Origin: Diplocloster hominis
GTDB taxonomy: Bacteria > Bacillota > Clostridia > Lachnospirales > Lachnospiraceae
Length of the DNA stretch: 64,000 nucleotides
Assembly (NCBI RefSeq): GCF_032380655.1
Contig: NZ_JAWDIY010000005.1
Location: forward strand, 186,001 to 250,000
Direction of reading: 5' to 3'
Below, in pieces: positions 18,860 to 26,352 of the stretch. The notes below the pieces were generated by a model. That model saw only the letters and a program-made list of their open reading frames with translations, did no database searches and was not told where the DNA came from. The position numbers and the translations under genes are program-made. Position 1 is the first letter of the stretch. Each line of letters opens with the position of its first letter.

Positions 18860-19108
18860 TTAATTTGGTTCTTCGTAGGTAAGGGCGCGGCCGGAATCAT
18901 TTACCCCCTTCGTGGTGGGGTCGATGAGTATGCCGAGGCCTGCCAGCATGTTAACGAGCAGCGGGAGAAGGGACAGGATATCATTCTGAGCCACAGCCGG
19001 GGTAATCCCCAGCAGCGCAAGAACCTGATAAATAAAAGCCACGACGGCTGTGATAAAAGCGATAACAAATGTTTTGTTTTTAAATCGTACTTTCCAATTG
19101 ATTTTCAT
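18860..19108 (-). CDS. Holin, phi-LC3 type, 82 aa
   Basis: The start at 19108 (MKINWKVRFKNKTFVIAFIT) follows GGAGGTAAAT. The sequence matches the phi-LC3 holin pattern: basic N-terminus, first membrane span (TFVIAFITAVVAFIYQVLAL), second span (LLPLLVNMLAGLGILIDP), then the signature DPTTKGVNDS. Holins make the membrane lesions for lysis and release. No endolysin is seen in the window; it may lie left of base 1. Its position ahead of the tail genes is unusual, since holins normally follow them. Confidence 0.88.
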   Translation of the reverse strand: MKINWKVRFKNKTFVIAFITAVVAFIYQVLALLGITPAVAQNDILSLLPLLVNMLAGLGILIDPTTKGVNDSGRALTYEEPN

Positions 19109-19146
19109 ATTTACCTCCATTGGCACATGAATACTGCGCCTTACAT

Positions 19147-19269
19147 TTAGCGAATAGGGTCCTGCTGACAATTCAGCAAATGGGTCTGCCGGTATTCTTC
19201 CAGCAGTTTACGGTTCTTCCTGTTTTCAATCATGTAGTACTTCTTGTATTTGTGTGTTTTATTTGTCAT
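19147..19269 (-). CDS. Small basic phage protein, 40 aa
   Basis: The frame MTNKTHKYKKYYMIENRKNR... ends in TAA 38 bp before the holin start. It is rich in K, R, Y and N. Its ATG overlaps the TGA of a 25-codon GTG-initiated frame upstream (ATGA), which suggests coupled translation from a mini-leader. There is no clear ribosome site of its own. Function unknown. Confidence 0.4.
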   Translation of the reverse strand: MTNKTHKYKKYYMIENRKNRKLLEEYRQTHLLNCQQDPIR

Positions 19270-19390
19270 GGGGCAGAAGATACCGTGGCTTCTAAGATAG
19301 AAACATTCGGCTTGGGTAATTGGTATAATATGGCTTCACTCACTTTCTATTTGTATTTGTGTTGTTCCTGTTCATAATTTGGAAAACAAT

Positions 19391-19496
19391 GATACGGCTT
19401 CCGGCAGCTCTTCGGCCTCCGTCATCCCGCTGCGTTTGTTCCGGTTGTTGATGAGGCGTTGCGGATGTATGCCGAAGAGCTGCCGGAAGCCGTATC
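19391..19496. repeat. Perfect 26-bp inverted repeat, 54-bp loop
   Basis: The arm at 19391-19416 begins GATACGGCTTCCGG. Its exact reverse complement lies at 19471-19496. The repeat falls in the 387-bp stretch (19270-19656) between the polymerase/201-aa genes and the holin/tail genes and would fold as a very stable stem in RNA of either strand. No T-run follows. Confidence 0.85.
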
Positions 19497-19680
19497 CCGT
19501 TATCGCAGGGAGGCGGCTTACGTATGGCAGAAGAAAGAACAGAAGTGTGATTTTGATATCGAATCATACAAAACGTATGTTCGCGTTATGGCGCGCCAGA
19601 ATCGCACACCGGATGTACACATTTTGCCTGCACTTATCTCTAGTATTCATAAACAGTCAGGAAAACACATTTTCATATAA
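19459..19680 (+). CDS. Possible small plus-strand gene or gene fragment, up to 73 aa
   Basis: The frame (TTG at 19459 or ATG at 19465) reads MYAEELPEAVSRYRREAAYV with a charged, helical composition typical of real protein, and the same open frame continues upstream to a TGA at 19390 without a start codon. It is convergent with and slightly overlaps the 201-aa gene. No clear ribosome site. It could be a relic whose N-terminus was lost. Confidence 0.25.
   Translation: MRMYAEELPEAVSRYRREAAYVWQKKEQKCDFDIESYKTYVRVMARQNRTPDVHILPALISSIHKQSGKHIFI
19570..19583 (-). promoter_or_regulatory. LexA (DinR)-like box upstream of the holin/tail genes
   Basis: Read on the minus strand the site is CGAACATACGTTTT, which fits the Firmicutes SOS box CGAACRNRYGTTYC at 13 of 14 positions. 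A TATGAT -10-like element lies just downstream on the minus strand, with no good -35. The box therefore sits in a spacer-like position similar to the SOS promoter at 23522. Confidence 0.5.
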
Positions 19681-20262
19681 TTTGTGGATGTCATTTTGAA
19701 CCAGCTCATATTCTCCGCTGTTGTGCAGCGAAGCCTGTATGCGGTACTTCGTGTTCTGCGGAGTGGACCAGGTATAATTGTTTTTGGGTTTTTCCAGTTC
19801 TTCCAGATATTCAAAATCGATCAGTTCCTGAATATAACGCCGTTTAAGCTGGGAACGGTGCATATCGATCCACGCACCCAGGGATACGGAGGAAATATTG
19901 AATTCCCGGTTTTTATTTCCAAATGCTTTGGCATAGCACAGCAGCGCCAAAGCCACCAGCCTTGTTTTGGGGTTATTCGTGATCCGGCTGATCGTATCCC
20001 GGTCTTTCCGATTGATTTTGACGGTTTTCATTTGCAGCGGGAGAGGATTGCTCATCACATAGGTGATGATGGCGTTCAGGTCATGTTTTATGTAAATGTG
20101 GTACTGGCTGGCCCAGTGGAAGATGGCATTGCGGATATCTACATGCTTTAATCCCTCCTCTTTGTAATAGCGCGCTATAATCAGGCAGGTCCGGTACATA
20201 TTGTCCTCCTGAATATGTTTTCCCTGTAAATAGTCCAGTGCTTCCTGCTTTTCGTTTATCAT
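19657..20262 (-). CDS. Putative regulatory/accessory protein of the phage polymerase, 201 aa
   Basis: ATG follows ACGGAGGAATAAAT, 86 bp after the polymerase gene. It is helical. The central part (NPKTRLVALALLCYAKAFGNKN) resembles the C-terminal segment of the neighbouring polymerase (DPKVLANIAVLLCYEKYPNK), sharing PK, A-LLCY-K and NKN. The following SLGAWIDMHRSQLKRRYIQELIDFEYL resembles a winged helix. A role as DNA-binding accessory factor of the polymerase is inference. Confidence 0.55.
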   Translation of the reverse strand: MINEKQEALDYLQGKHIQEDNMYRTCLIIARYYKEEGLKHVDIRNAIFHWASQYHIYIKHDLNAIITYVMSNPLPLQMKTVKINRKDRDTISRITNNPKTRLVALALLCYAKAFGNKNREFNISSVSLGAWIDMHRSQLKRRYIQELIDFEYLEELEKPKNNYTWSTPQNTKYRIQASLHNSGEYELVQNDIHKLYENVFS

Positions 20263-20348
20263 ATTTATTCCTCCGTTCGATTTGGGTTGATCGTTCCATT
20301 GCGATATTTGAATCCGGGTTAACGGTTAACTTTTTGATCCTGATTAAT

Positions 20349-22862
20349 TTAAAACGTGTGCTGGTAAGCAGACAGACGATACCGCTTGCCCAGGTATTCA
20401 TAATCGCCCTGCTCATCCTGCAGCGGAAATTCTGCCTTCTGTGTGCGGATATTTTGGAGGAGCCCGTCTGCGGCCACCCTCCAGATGAATTTCTTGTTTT
20501 TGTTCGGATATTTTTCATAGCATAGCAATACCGCGATATTGGCTAATACTTTCGGATCGGGGCAGACATCCCGGCAGGCCTTCTGATATTTGTTATAATA
20601 AAACTGCCAGTTTATCTGGAATTCATTCGCCTGTTCCCGTGTAAGCCAGCCCTCCAGCTCCTCTTTGTATTTGTCATATTGGTGGATCATGGACTGCTCT
20701 TTGCCCAGCTCCTGCATCTCCCGGCAGAAGTCCAGATAAATCTGCTCCACAGCCGGAAATAACCCGGACGGAATCGTGATATCCGGATCTAACATAATTC
20801 TGTAGTTAAAGTCCTGACTGGATTTTGTGAAACGGATGGTTTTGTCCCATTTCTCTAATTCCTTACACAGCCGGTTCATATTGCTGCGGGATTGGGAAAA
20901 TTCCTTTAGTTTGGCATAATAAGGTCCGGCGTATTTCATAAAATAGGGCAGCGGCCGTCCGTATTTGGCGATATTTCTGGGTATCTGATAAAATACCCCG
21001 GTTTTGGCATAGTCGATGGCCTTTCCATTGATGATGCTCAGAAGATCGATATAGGAATCGTAGAGCTGCCTCTGTTCCTGCGTCCTCGGCGTTTTGTTGT
21101 GATAAGCGGTGGCACAGTTACTGGTTTCGCCGATCAGATTGTTCATGGTGCGAAGGATCATATCTGCCCGCGCTTCCGGTGTGTCGGGCTCCTCCATAGC
21201 AGTGACCTTGTCCTCCCGGTCCATCACGATCGGAATATCCGGGTCCACACCCTGAATCATCTGCGGCTCATCGATGACCAGCACCAGATCCCCGTCGAAG
21301 TCCGCACCGTTCAGACGCTGGGGGGTTATACTGAGGCCGTTGATGATACAGGTGTTGGCCAGATGGCCGCAGTATTTTTCCAGCAGATCACTGGTAACGG
21401 CATTCAGGAGCACGTGCTCGGAACGGCAGATGTGGGGATTCCGTTCGATCAGCCGTTTCCCCCGGTAAGTGCCGTGTATGTCAAAGGAATAGAACTCATC
21501 GCTCTTAAGGGCGCCCACCGGTTCCAGTCCGCCGATATGTTCCATCAGTAAAATGGGGTCGGCGACCAGGAATTTAAAGGTGGATTTCAGATACAGCTTG
21601 CCGCATTTGAATTCATCCCGGTACTTCCGAAGCTGGATGGTCAGATAGTTTCGCACGCCGTCTTCCTTCAGCATTTCAGGATTTTTCAGAACGGCTTTGC
21701 TGTAGTCGTTACATGTCTCTGGCGGGGAATCGGCGAACAGGCCGAGGAAGCAGCAGGCCGTAAAGGGATCTCCCTCTACGATGCGTTCCGCCCAGCGGAT
21801 GGATTCCCGTGCCAGACCGGCGAATTCCTGGTAGGAAAGGTTGAGATCCTGCAGGATCTGGTAATTCGCCCGGGTATAGAGCGGCTCTTCCTCCACAGAG
21901 TAATTCCATTTTGCGGCGCCGATGCAGTGATGGTATTTTCTGAATATTTCCCAATAACGTTCCCAGTCGCTGTAATCCTGAGCCTTCTCAAAATATTTTT
22001 TTCCTTTGTACATCGATTCGGTCATGAGGATCATAGGCTGAGAGAAATCATGGGCCTGTCCCCAGATATCCACGATATGGTCCACGCCTCGTTCCCGGTA
22101 AAAGGCCTCATAGTCCATCTGATTGGTCACGCCTTTGATGAACGGCGCTCTCCACAGGATCGTGGTGGGATCAGTCCGGCTGCCGGTGAGCTCCTTAACC
22201 ATGGCGGTGACAGCCGGGTGATGGATTCCGCTGCCGTCAAAGACGTTGATACGGATATCCGCGGTAGTTTCTTCGATTTCCTTCTGAACCCAGTCCCGTT
22301 CGATCCCGTCCCGGTCCGTGAACCGGCTGCGGTGATCGGCTGCGTAACGGATATGCTGGGAAGGGATCACCCTCTCATAATCCGGGACGATGACGATCTT
22401 TGGAAGCCAGCCCTCCAGGCAGTGGCAGGAGCTTAGGGAAAGTCCCCGGTATGCATAATATTTGGACAGGACGGTTTGATCCATGTGAAGATCCATCGTG
22501 ACTCTTCGGTTTATTTCGGTTTCGATGGAGGAATCGATAAAGCTTAAGATCGAGGTGCGGGTCATGGACGCGGAGCGCTCGCTTAACAGGTATTTGCGGC
22601 CGTTCAGCCACAGACCGTCCCTGATCAGGACTGAGAGCTCCTCCGCATAGGATTTGCCGCCTTTGCAGTTCACGAAGATCAGATAGGGCAGATAGTCGCG
22701 GCTGTCCCCGGTAACCAGCCGGATCTGGCGGAATAACTGGTTGTCCTGCTGCTTGATATGATAGCGCTGTTCCTCCTGTGGGGAGAGCTGCAGGCGGAAT
22801 TCATGATCGATTAATAATTTCAGCGGAAATTTCCGAACGATATAAGATTTGGGTGCATGCAT
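20349..22862 (-). CDS. YonO/QDE-1-like single-chain RNA polymerase, 837 aa
   Basis: Catalytic features in order: DGSG at 209-212; RAPFIKGV (K243) fitting the first double-psi barrel lysine; RNPHICRSEH at 474-483, comparable to the RxPxxHR stretch of beta-prime; GADFDGDLV with DFDGD at 521-525, the Mg-binding loop of two-barrel RNA polymerases; and IDYAKTGV at 616-623, a motif shared with QDE-1-type polymerases. SPbeta YonO is the known phage example, a single-chain DNA-dependent RNA polymerase that transcribes late genes. The start ATG follows GGGAGG. The gene is second in the cluster, behind an SOS-type promoter, so it likely transcribes the downstream tail genes. The DNA or RNA template preference cannot be told from sequence. 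Confidence 0.85.
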   Translation of the reverse strand: MHAPKSYIVRKFPLKLLIDHEFRLQLSPQEEQRYHIKQQDNQLFRQIRLVTGDSRDYLPYLIFVNCKGGKSYAEELSVLIRDGLWLNGRKYLLSERSASMTRTSILSFIDSSIETEINRRVTMDLHMDQTVLSKYYAYRGLSLSSCHCLEGWLPKIVIVPDYERVIPSQHIRYAADHRSRFTDRDGIERDWVQKEIEETTADIRINVFDGSGIHHPAVTAMVKELTGSRTDPTTILWRAPFIKGVTNQMDYEAFYRERGVDHIVDIWGQAHDFSQPMILMTESMYKGKKYFEKAQDYSDWERYWEIFRKYHHCIGAAKWNYSVEEEPLYTRANYQILQDLNLSYQEFAGLARESIRWAERIVEGDPFTACCFLGLFADSPPETCNDYSKAVLKNPEMLKEDGVRNYLTIQLRKYRDEFKCGKLYLKSTFKFLVADPILLMEHIGGLEPVGALKSDEFYSFDIHGTYRGKRLIERNPHICRSEHVLLNAVTSDLLEKYCGHLANTCIINGLSITPQRLNGADFDGDLVLVIDEPQMIQGVDPDIPIVMDREDKVTAMEEPDTPEARADMILRTMNNLIGETSNCATAYHNKTPRTQEQRQLYDSYIDLLSIINGKAIDYAKTGVFYQIPRNIAKYGRPLPYFMKYAGPYYAKLKEFSQSRSNMNRLCKELEKWDKTIRFTKSSQDFNYRIMLDPDITIPSGLFPAVEQIYLDFCREMQELGKEQSMIHQYDKYKEELEGWLTREQANEFQINWQFYYNKYQKACRDVCPDPKVLANIAVLLCYEKYPNKNKKFIWRVAADGLLQNIRTQKAEFPLQDEQGDYEYLGKRYRLSAYQHTF

Positions 22863-22887
22863 GGATAGAAAGTACCTCCCTTTTTGT

Positions 22888-23271
22888 CTAAAGCCAGACT
22901 TCGAAATAACGGCCGGCCGGTTCGTAACGTGTCTTCAAAGTGTCGTGTTCATACCTCAGAAGATCGCAGATCTGGTAAATGTAGTAGCAGTATTCGATGT
23001 TTCCTTTTCGGATCTGGCGCAGTACATCATTTATGTAATATTTGTAGCGCTGGTATTGGGTATCACCGGATTCCGGCAGGCTGTAAATACCGCTGATGCG
23101 GATATGGCTGTTTCCGCCTTTCATTTTCGAGTTACCGGATGGTACGGTGTGCTGCTTGAGATCCGTAAAAAGGTATTGCCATTGCTCGTTGGTGAGCTCG
23201 GCCGGCGGAAGTCCAGTCTGACGGATTCTGGGACTGGGGTTCGGGCCGGGGTGATTCGCTGTGTGTTCCAT
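22888..23271 (-). CDS. First gene of the phage-like operon, 127 aa, unknown function
   Basis: ATG follows GGAAGGAGAAAATAGA. It starts about 95 bp after the predicted transcription start and ends 25 bp before the polymerase gene. The N-terminus is Pro/Gly-rich and disordered; the C-terminal half is aromatic and helical (YQRYKYYINDVLRQI, YCYYIYQICDLLRYEHDTLK). No known domain recognised. Position suggests a partner or regulator of the polymerase. Confidence 0.6.
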   Translation of the reverse strand: MEHTANHPGPNPSPRIRQTGLPPAELTNEQWQYLFTDLKQHTVPSGNSKMKGGNSHIRISGIYSLPESGDTQYQRYKYYINDVLRQIRKGNIEYCYYIYQICDLLRYEHDTLKTRYEPAGRYFEVWL

Positions 23272-23354
23272 TCTATTTTCTCCTTCCAGATATCGTTATA
23301 AGATAGTTCATTCGCCATTCTGCTGTCAGCTGCGGGTTGGTAAATAATGGAAAA

Positions 23355-23400
23355 CGAACATACGTACGATTATAATACATCGAAACACAATACGTGTCAA
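23355..23400 (-). promoter_or_regulatory. SOS-type promoter of the polymerase/tail operon
   Basis: Minus strand: -35 TTGACA (23400-23395), 17-bp spacer, -10 TATTAT (23377-23372). A LexA-like box lies immediately downstream over the start site (23368-23355, read CGTACGTATGTTCG, 12 of 14 matches to the Firmicutes SOS consensus). It points at the 127-aa and polymerase genes. Confidence 0.65.
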
Positions 23401-23521
23401 TATGTAAGATAATTAAAAATAAATATAGAATTTTGTTACATTTTATTCTTTGAATTTGACACATAAAGTGAATGAGTCCTAATGTTTTTTGAAATAAAAT
23501 AATAATAATGTAGTTAAGGTC

Positions 23522-23550
23522 TTGACTTATCAGAACGTATGTTCTATAAT
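23522..23550 (+). promoter_or_regulatory. Divergent promoter with LexA box in the spacer
   Basis: -35 TTGACT (23522-23527), 17-bp spacer, -10 TATAAT (23545-23550). The spacer holds the box AGAACGTATGTTCT (23532-23545), whose GAAC-N4-GTTC core is perfect. It reads away from the phage genes into a gene-free, structured stretch (23551-24100) holding no open frame over about 31 codons. Confidence 0.7.
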
Positions 23551-23694
23551 ATTAATTACAAAGCGTTATATATTTCAAGTGTGTAGAAATGAAAATTTAA
23601 TTTCCAGTTGGCAAGAGTAGAACTTCCTTTTTCATTCAAGCTATATTTAAGCACATTTAATATGGTGTTTTTAATAATTGAATTTTAACGAAAT

Positions 23695-23857
23695 AAGTGA
23701 GAATTCTCTCACCTCTGCAGGTGGCGAGATGAATCACCCAAAACAAGATTAACGGCAGTGGTGGGCGGAGAGAAATCGGTATCCCCCACTGACATGAGGT
23801 CAAGGCACGCAGCAATAAAAGTCGTATTCTGTGAAATTACCGAGCGTGGATTGAAAC
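23695..23857 (+). ncRNA. Possible SOS-induced structured RNA ending in a CRISPR-repeat-like sequence
   Basis: Downstream of the rightward SOS promoter are consecutive hairpins: CACCT/AGGTG near 23710-23725, and a larger stem CAGTGGTGGG/CCCCCACTG near 23755-23791. The conserved 37-nt repeat at 23821-23857 follows, ending GTGGATTGAAAC. Similar double hairpins occur at right ends of IS605/tnpB elements, so a decayed insertion element is the main alternative. No protein gene is supported from 23272 to 24146. Confidence 0.35.
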
Positions 23858-23859
23858 AA
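23819..23859 (+). repeat. Orphan CRISPR-repeat-like sequence, copy 1
   Basis: A 37-bp core at 23821-23857 starts GTCGTATTCTGTG and ends GAGCGTGGATTGAAAC. It is identical, including two flanking A residues on each side, to 32391-32431. The 3' end GTGGATTGAAAC is typical of CRISPR repeats cut by Cas5/Cas6-type enzymes. There is no second repeat within spacer distance and no cas gene in the window. Confidence 0.6.
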
Positions 23860-24100
23860 TGGTGTTATTTGGGGAAAGTCATAGATTGACAAGATTTGTA
23901 ATTATTGCTTAATGGGGCTTGTTTTTCGTGGAATTTTAGAATAGTTCCGTAGAGGATGCAAGATAAAGAAATAAAGATATAAAGAAAAAAAGATATATAA
24001 ATATATAGGGGTATAGGATAAAACGATAATATATATATGACTACTAATATGGAAGATTATTTTGGATGCACCGTTTTACATCAATATCTTCATTAAAATA

Positions 24101-24128
24101 GGAGACCCAATCGGATCTCCATTAAAAT
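24101..24128 (-). terminator. Terminator of the GGDEF gene
   Basis: On the minus strand GGAGATCC-GATT-GGGTCTCC is followed by TATTTTAATG, 19 bp after the stop codon of the diguanylate cyclase gene. Its other side faces the AT-rich gap. Confidence 0.55.
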
Positions 24129-24146
24129 AAAAGTCAACATTTTATT

Positions 24147-25448
24147 TTATGAATCGTAAAAGACAATAGTATTCCGGCCTTTTTTCTTTGCCCGGTACAG
24201 AGCCTGATCCGCTTCAAGGTACAGGGTATCAAAGGTTTTCCCATTCCCCAGATACATAGCGCCCCCTACACTGCAAGATACAAAGAGTTCCTTATTGTTT
24301 TCCACTTGATACAGAGGTACCGTCTGAAAGATCATGGAAGCCCTCTTTTTAGCATCCGCTTGTGAGGTGACATTTTTAAGAAGAATCAGAAATTCATCTC
24401 CCCCGATTCTGCCGATCACATCATCTTTCCGGAAGAGCAGCCTTAACATTTCCGCTATTTTCTGCAGGACAGTATCGCCAAAGGGGTGGCCAAGCTGATC
24501 GTTGACCTGTTTAAAATGATCCAGGTCAATAAATAAAAGAGCATGGTTTTTCTGAGGTTCATTCTCTCCGATGCATTCGATAATCTGCGAGATAGTGCTT
24601 TCCCGGTTATAGAGGCCGGTCAGAGTGTCGATTTCCGATTTTATTTTTAAACGCTCTTTATCGCGGATTTCTTCATCCAGATCATTTAAAACAATCGTAA
24701 TTCGTAAAGTGTTTGTTATTCTGGAGAAGTAAAGGCGGGCCTTGAATTCCATCCATTTATAAGTTCCCCTGCTTATTAATATGTAAGTAATAAGGCTTAA
24801 ATCCCTTTTTCCTTCCTTATATTGGTTCAGCATTAATTCAACATTAAAAAAATCCACAAATGCTTCTGCATAATCTTTGTGTATTATGTGGGCAGCCAAA
24901 AAGTTCATGGCTTCCGAAAAGGAGACGGTTTTTATCATGCTATGGGATAAGGAGCTGCCTTCCGCGAGCAATAATTTGTCTAAGGTCAAATCTGCTTCGA
25001 TCACGCCTTCAAACATCTGCCTGGACAGCTTGCGGTTTTCTCTTTCCTCCGCCAGCTGTACCTGAGCGGTTACATCGCGGCCTACCCCATAGATCCCGAT
25101 CACTTTTCCGTCTTGATTTTTAATCGGAAATTTTGAAGTGGAGGAATAGCTTTTCCGTCCGTCCTGATCCGGGATTGGTTCGATTTGCTCTTTTATTGGA
25201 TCTCCGCTTTCAAGAAGCCTGAGATCATCCTGTGTGTAACGTTCAGCCAGATCCCATTCAAAAATATCAAAATCTGATTTACCGGACAGAGCATCCGCAT
25301 TTTGATATCCGACCATATTAGCGAAAGCCTGGGATGCAAAGATATAATTCAGGTCGGTATCTTTTATAAAAATCAGATCCGGCGTATTGGACAGAAAAGA
25401 CCGGAAGGTCATTAACATAAAAGTATCTTTATCCTTTTGACTATTCAT
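24147..25448 (-). CDS. PAS-GGDEF diguanylate cyclase, 433 aa
   Basis: Residues 10-130 form a PAS sensor (FLSNTPDLIFIKDTDLNYIF ... GVGRDVTAQ). A second, weaker sensor-like region spans about 145-255. The GGDEF domain starts at DTLTGLYNRES and has GGDEF at 349-353 with the inhibitory I-site RKDD at 340-343, five residues before, so product feedback is expected. The enzyme makes c-di-GMP from two GTP. There is no transmembrane segment, so it is cytosolic and the PAS ligand is unknown. The ATG lies about 13 nt from AGGAG. It is monocistronic, with a terminator after it. Confidence 0.92.
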   Translation of the reverse strand: MNSQKDKDTFMLMTFRSFLSNTPDLIFIKDTDLNYIFASQAFANMVGYQNADALSGKSDFDIFEWDLAERYTQDDLRLLESGDPIKEQIEPIPDQDGRKSYSSTSKFPIKNQDGKVIGIYGVGRDVTAQVQLAEERENRKLSRQMFEGVIEADLTLDKLLLAEGSSLSHSMIKTVSFSEAMNFLAAHIIHKDYAEAFVDFFNVELMLNQYKEGKRDLSLITYILISRGTYKWMEFKARLYFSRITNTLRITIVLNDLDEEIRDKERLKIKSEIDTLTGLYNRESTISQIIECIGENEPQKNHALLFIDLDHFKQVNDQLGHPFGDTVLQKIAEMLRLLFRKDDVIGRIGGDEFLILLKNVTSQADAKKRASMIFQTVPLYQVENNKELFVSCSVGGAMYLGNGKTFDTLYLEADQALYRAKKKGRNTIVFYDS

Positions 25449-25712
25449 AGAAAATAGCTCAACTCCTGCTCAGATGATTTTTTATACATTTCCGAACTTT
25501 CTATAAGTAAAAGTAAATTCCATGATGTCAATTCCTGAAAGACGGCGGAAATCTGTTCTTAACAAACCAGTAATAAGTTTAACATAAAGAAAAAGAGATG
25601 TCGAATATTTTAAGTATGTTTAAGAATCGTGATAAAGAATCAGCCATATGCATCGGCAATTATAAATTTATCGAATTGTGTAAAAAAAATACAGAATTTT
25701 GGAAAAATGATA
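25449..25712. other. Gene-free AT-rich stretch before tRNA-Thr
   Basis: Between the start of the diguanylate cyclase gene and the tRNA promoter I see only the upstream region of the GGDEF gene and AT-rich sequence. No open frame or repeat is supported. Confidence 0.5.
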
Positions 25713-25742
25713 TTGACAATTAGTGGCAGCATATAGTATAGT
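25713..25742 (+). promoter_or_regulatory. Promoter of tRNA-Thr
   Basis: -35 TTGACA (25713-25718), 18-bp spacer, -10 TATAGT (25737-25742), 20 bp before the tRNA. Confidence 0.65.
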
Positions 25743-25762
25743 ATACAAGGTTGCTGAAACAC

Positions 25763-25835
25763 GCTGTCATAGCTCAGACGGTAGAGCGCAGCATTGGTAG
25801 TGCTGAGGTCACGAGTTCGATTCTCGTTGACAGCT
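25763..25835 (+). tRNA. tRNA-Thr (anticodon GGU)
   Basis: The cloverleaf is complete: acceptor GCTGTCA/TGACAGC, D-stem GCTC/GAGC, anticodon stem CAGCA/TGCTG with loop TTGGTAG (anticodon GGT), 5-nt variable loop, T-stem ACGAG/CTCGT with TTCGATT, discriminator T. 73 nt; CCA is not encoded. It stands alone with its own promoter and terminator. Confidence 0.95.
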
Positions 25836-25840
25836 TATCG

Positions 25841-25882
25841 AAAGACTTTCCAGGGAATTTATCTCTTGAAAGTCTTTTTTTC
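25841..25882 (+). terminator. Rho-independent terminator of tRNA-Thr
   Basis: AAAGACTTTC (25841-25850) pairs with GAAAGTCTTT (25868-25877), followed by a T-run. Confidence 0.85.
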
Positions 25883-26114
25883 ATTTACTGCTGACCGTAA
25901 GCTTCCATGTATATTATACCACATATATTGAAAGTAAAAATGGAATACTAGTATAAGCGATAAAGGTTGAACGAATGTCCGCCTATATCTAATTTGAAAG
26001 CTTTTATTACAAATCCACCTGTAGGATATATATCAAATACCTTTATGTGCTAAGTTTAAAAAATACCTGTATGGGTTACTAATTGTGCTAACAAACGCAC
26101 GCATGGAGGAAAAC

Positions 26115-26279
26115 ATGAGCCAAAAAGAAACAGAAAACAGAAAAGACCAGGAAGTCCAGGCCCGGAAAAAAGAAAATGAAGAATTCAACAGCATCACGAA
26201 TAAAGTAAAAGTAGAAAACCAAAACCAGCGGCATAATGCACGTAAAGAAGGTATCGGGGCCATATACAAAAAAAGATAA
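26115..26279 (+). CDS. Small highly charged protein, 54 aa
   Basis: The preferred start is ATG at 26115 (MSQKETENRKDQEVQARKKE), six bases after GGAGG; a longer in-frame extension has no ribosome site. More than half of the residues are charged or Gln/Asn, and the C-terminus is basic (RKEGIGAIYKKR). It is likely disordered or a single helix. Unknown function; a hairpin follows. Confidence 0.55.
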   Translation: MSQKETENRKDQEVQARKKENEEFNSITNKVKVENQNQRHNARKEGIGAIYKKR

Positions 26280-26308
26280 TAAGTTTAACTTCAAACCAAT
26301 TCCCAAAA

Positions 26309-26352
26309 CGGGTGTCGTAAAATCATTATAATAGATGATGAAGCGGCACCCG
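26309..26352 (+). terminator. Hairpin of the GGGTGCCGC..ATCAT family
   Basis: CGGGTGTCG-TAAA-ATCAT pairs imperfectly with ATGAT-GAAG-CGGCACCCG. The arms are clearly related to the perfect hairpin at 32467-32520, so both belong to one dispersed hairpin family. It follows the 54-aa gene. Confidence 0.55.

Noticed and set aside
20238..20525. Plus-strand frames overlapping the polymerase gene (also 21099-21551 and 21927-22436)
   Set aside because: Shadows of the long minus-strand coding sequence, no promoters or ribosome sites.
25763..25835. tRNA-Thr as the attachment site of the phage-like cluster
   Set aside because: No partial tRNA copy was seen at the cluster edge, and a diguanylate cyclase gene lies between; no integrase is visible.
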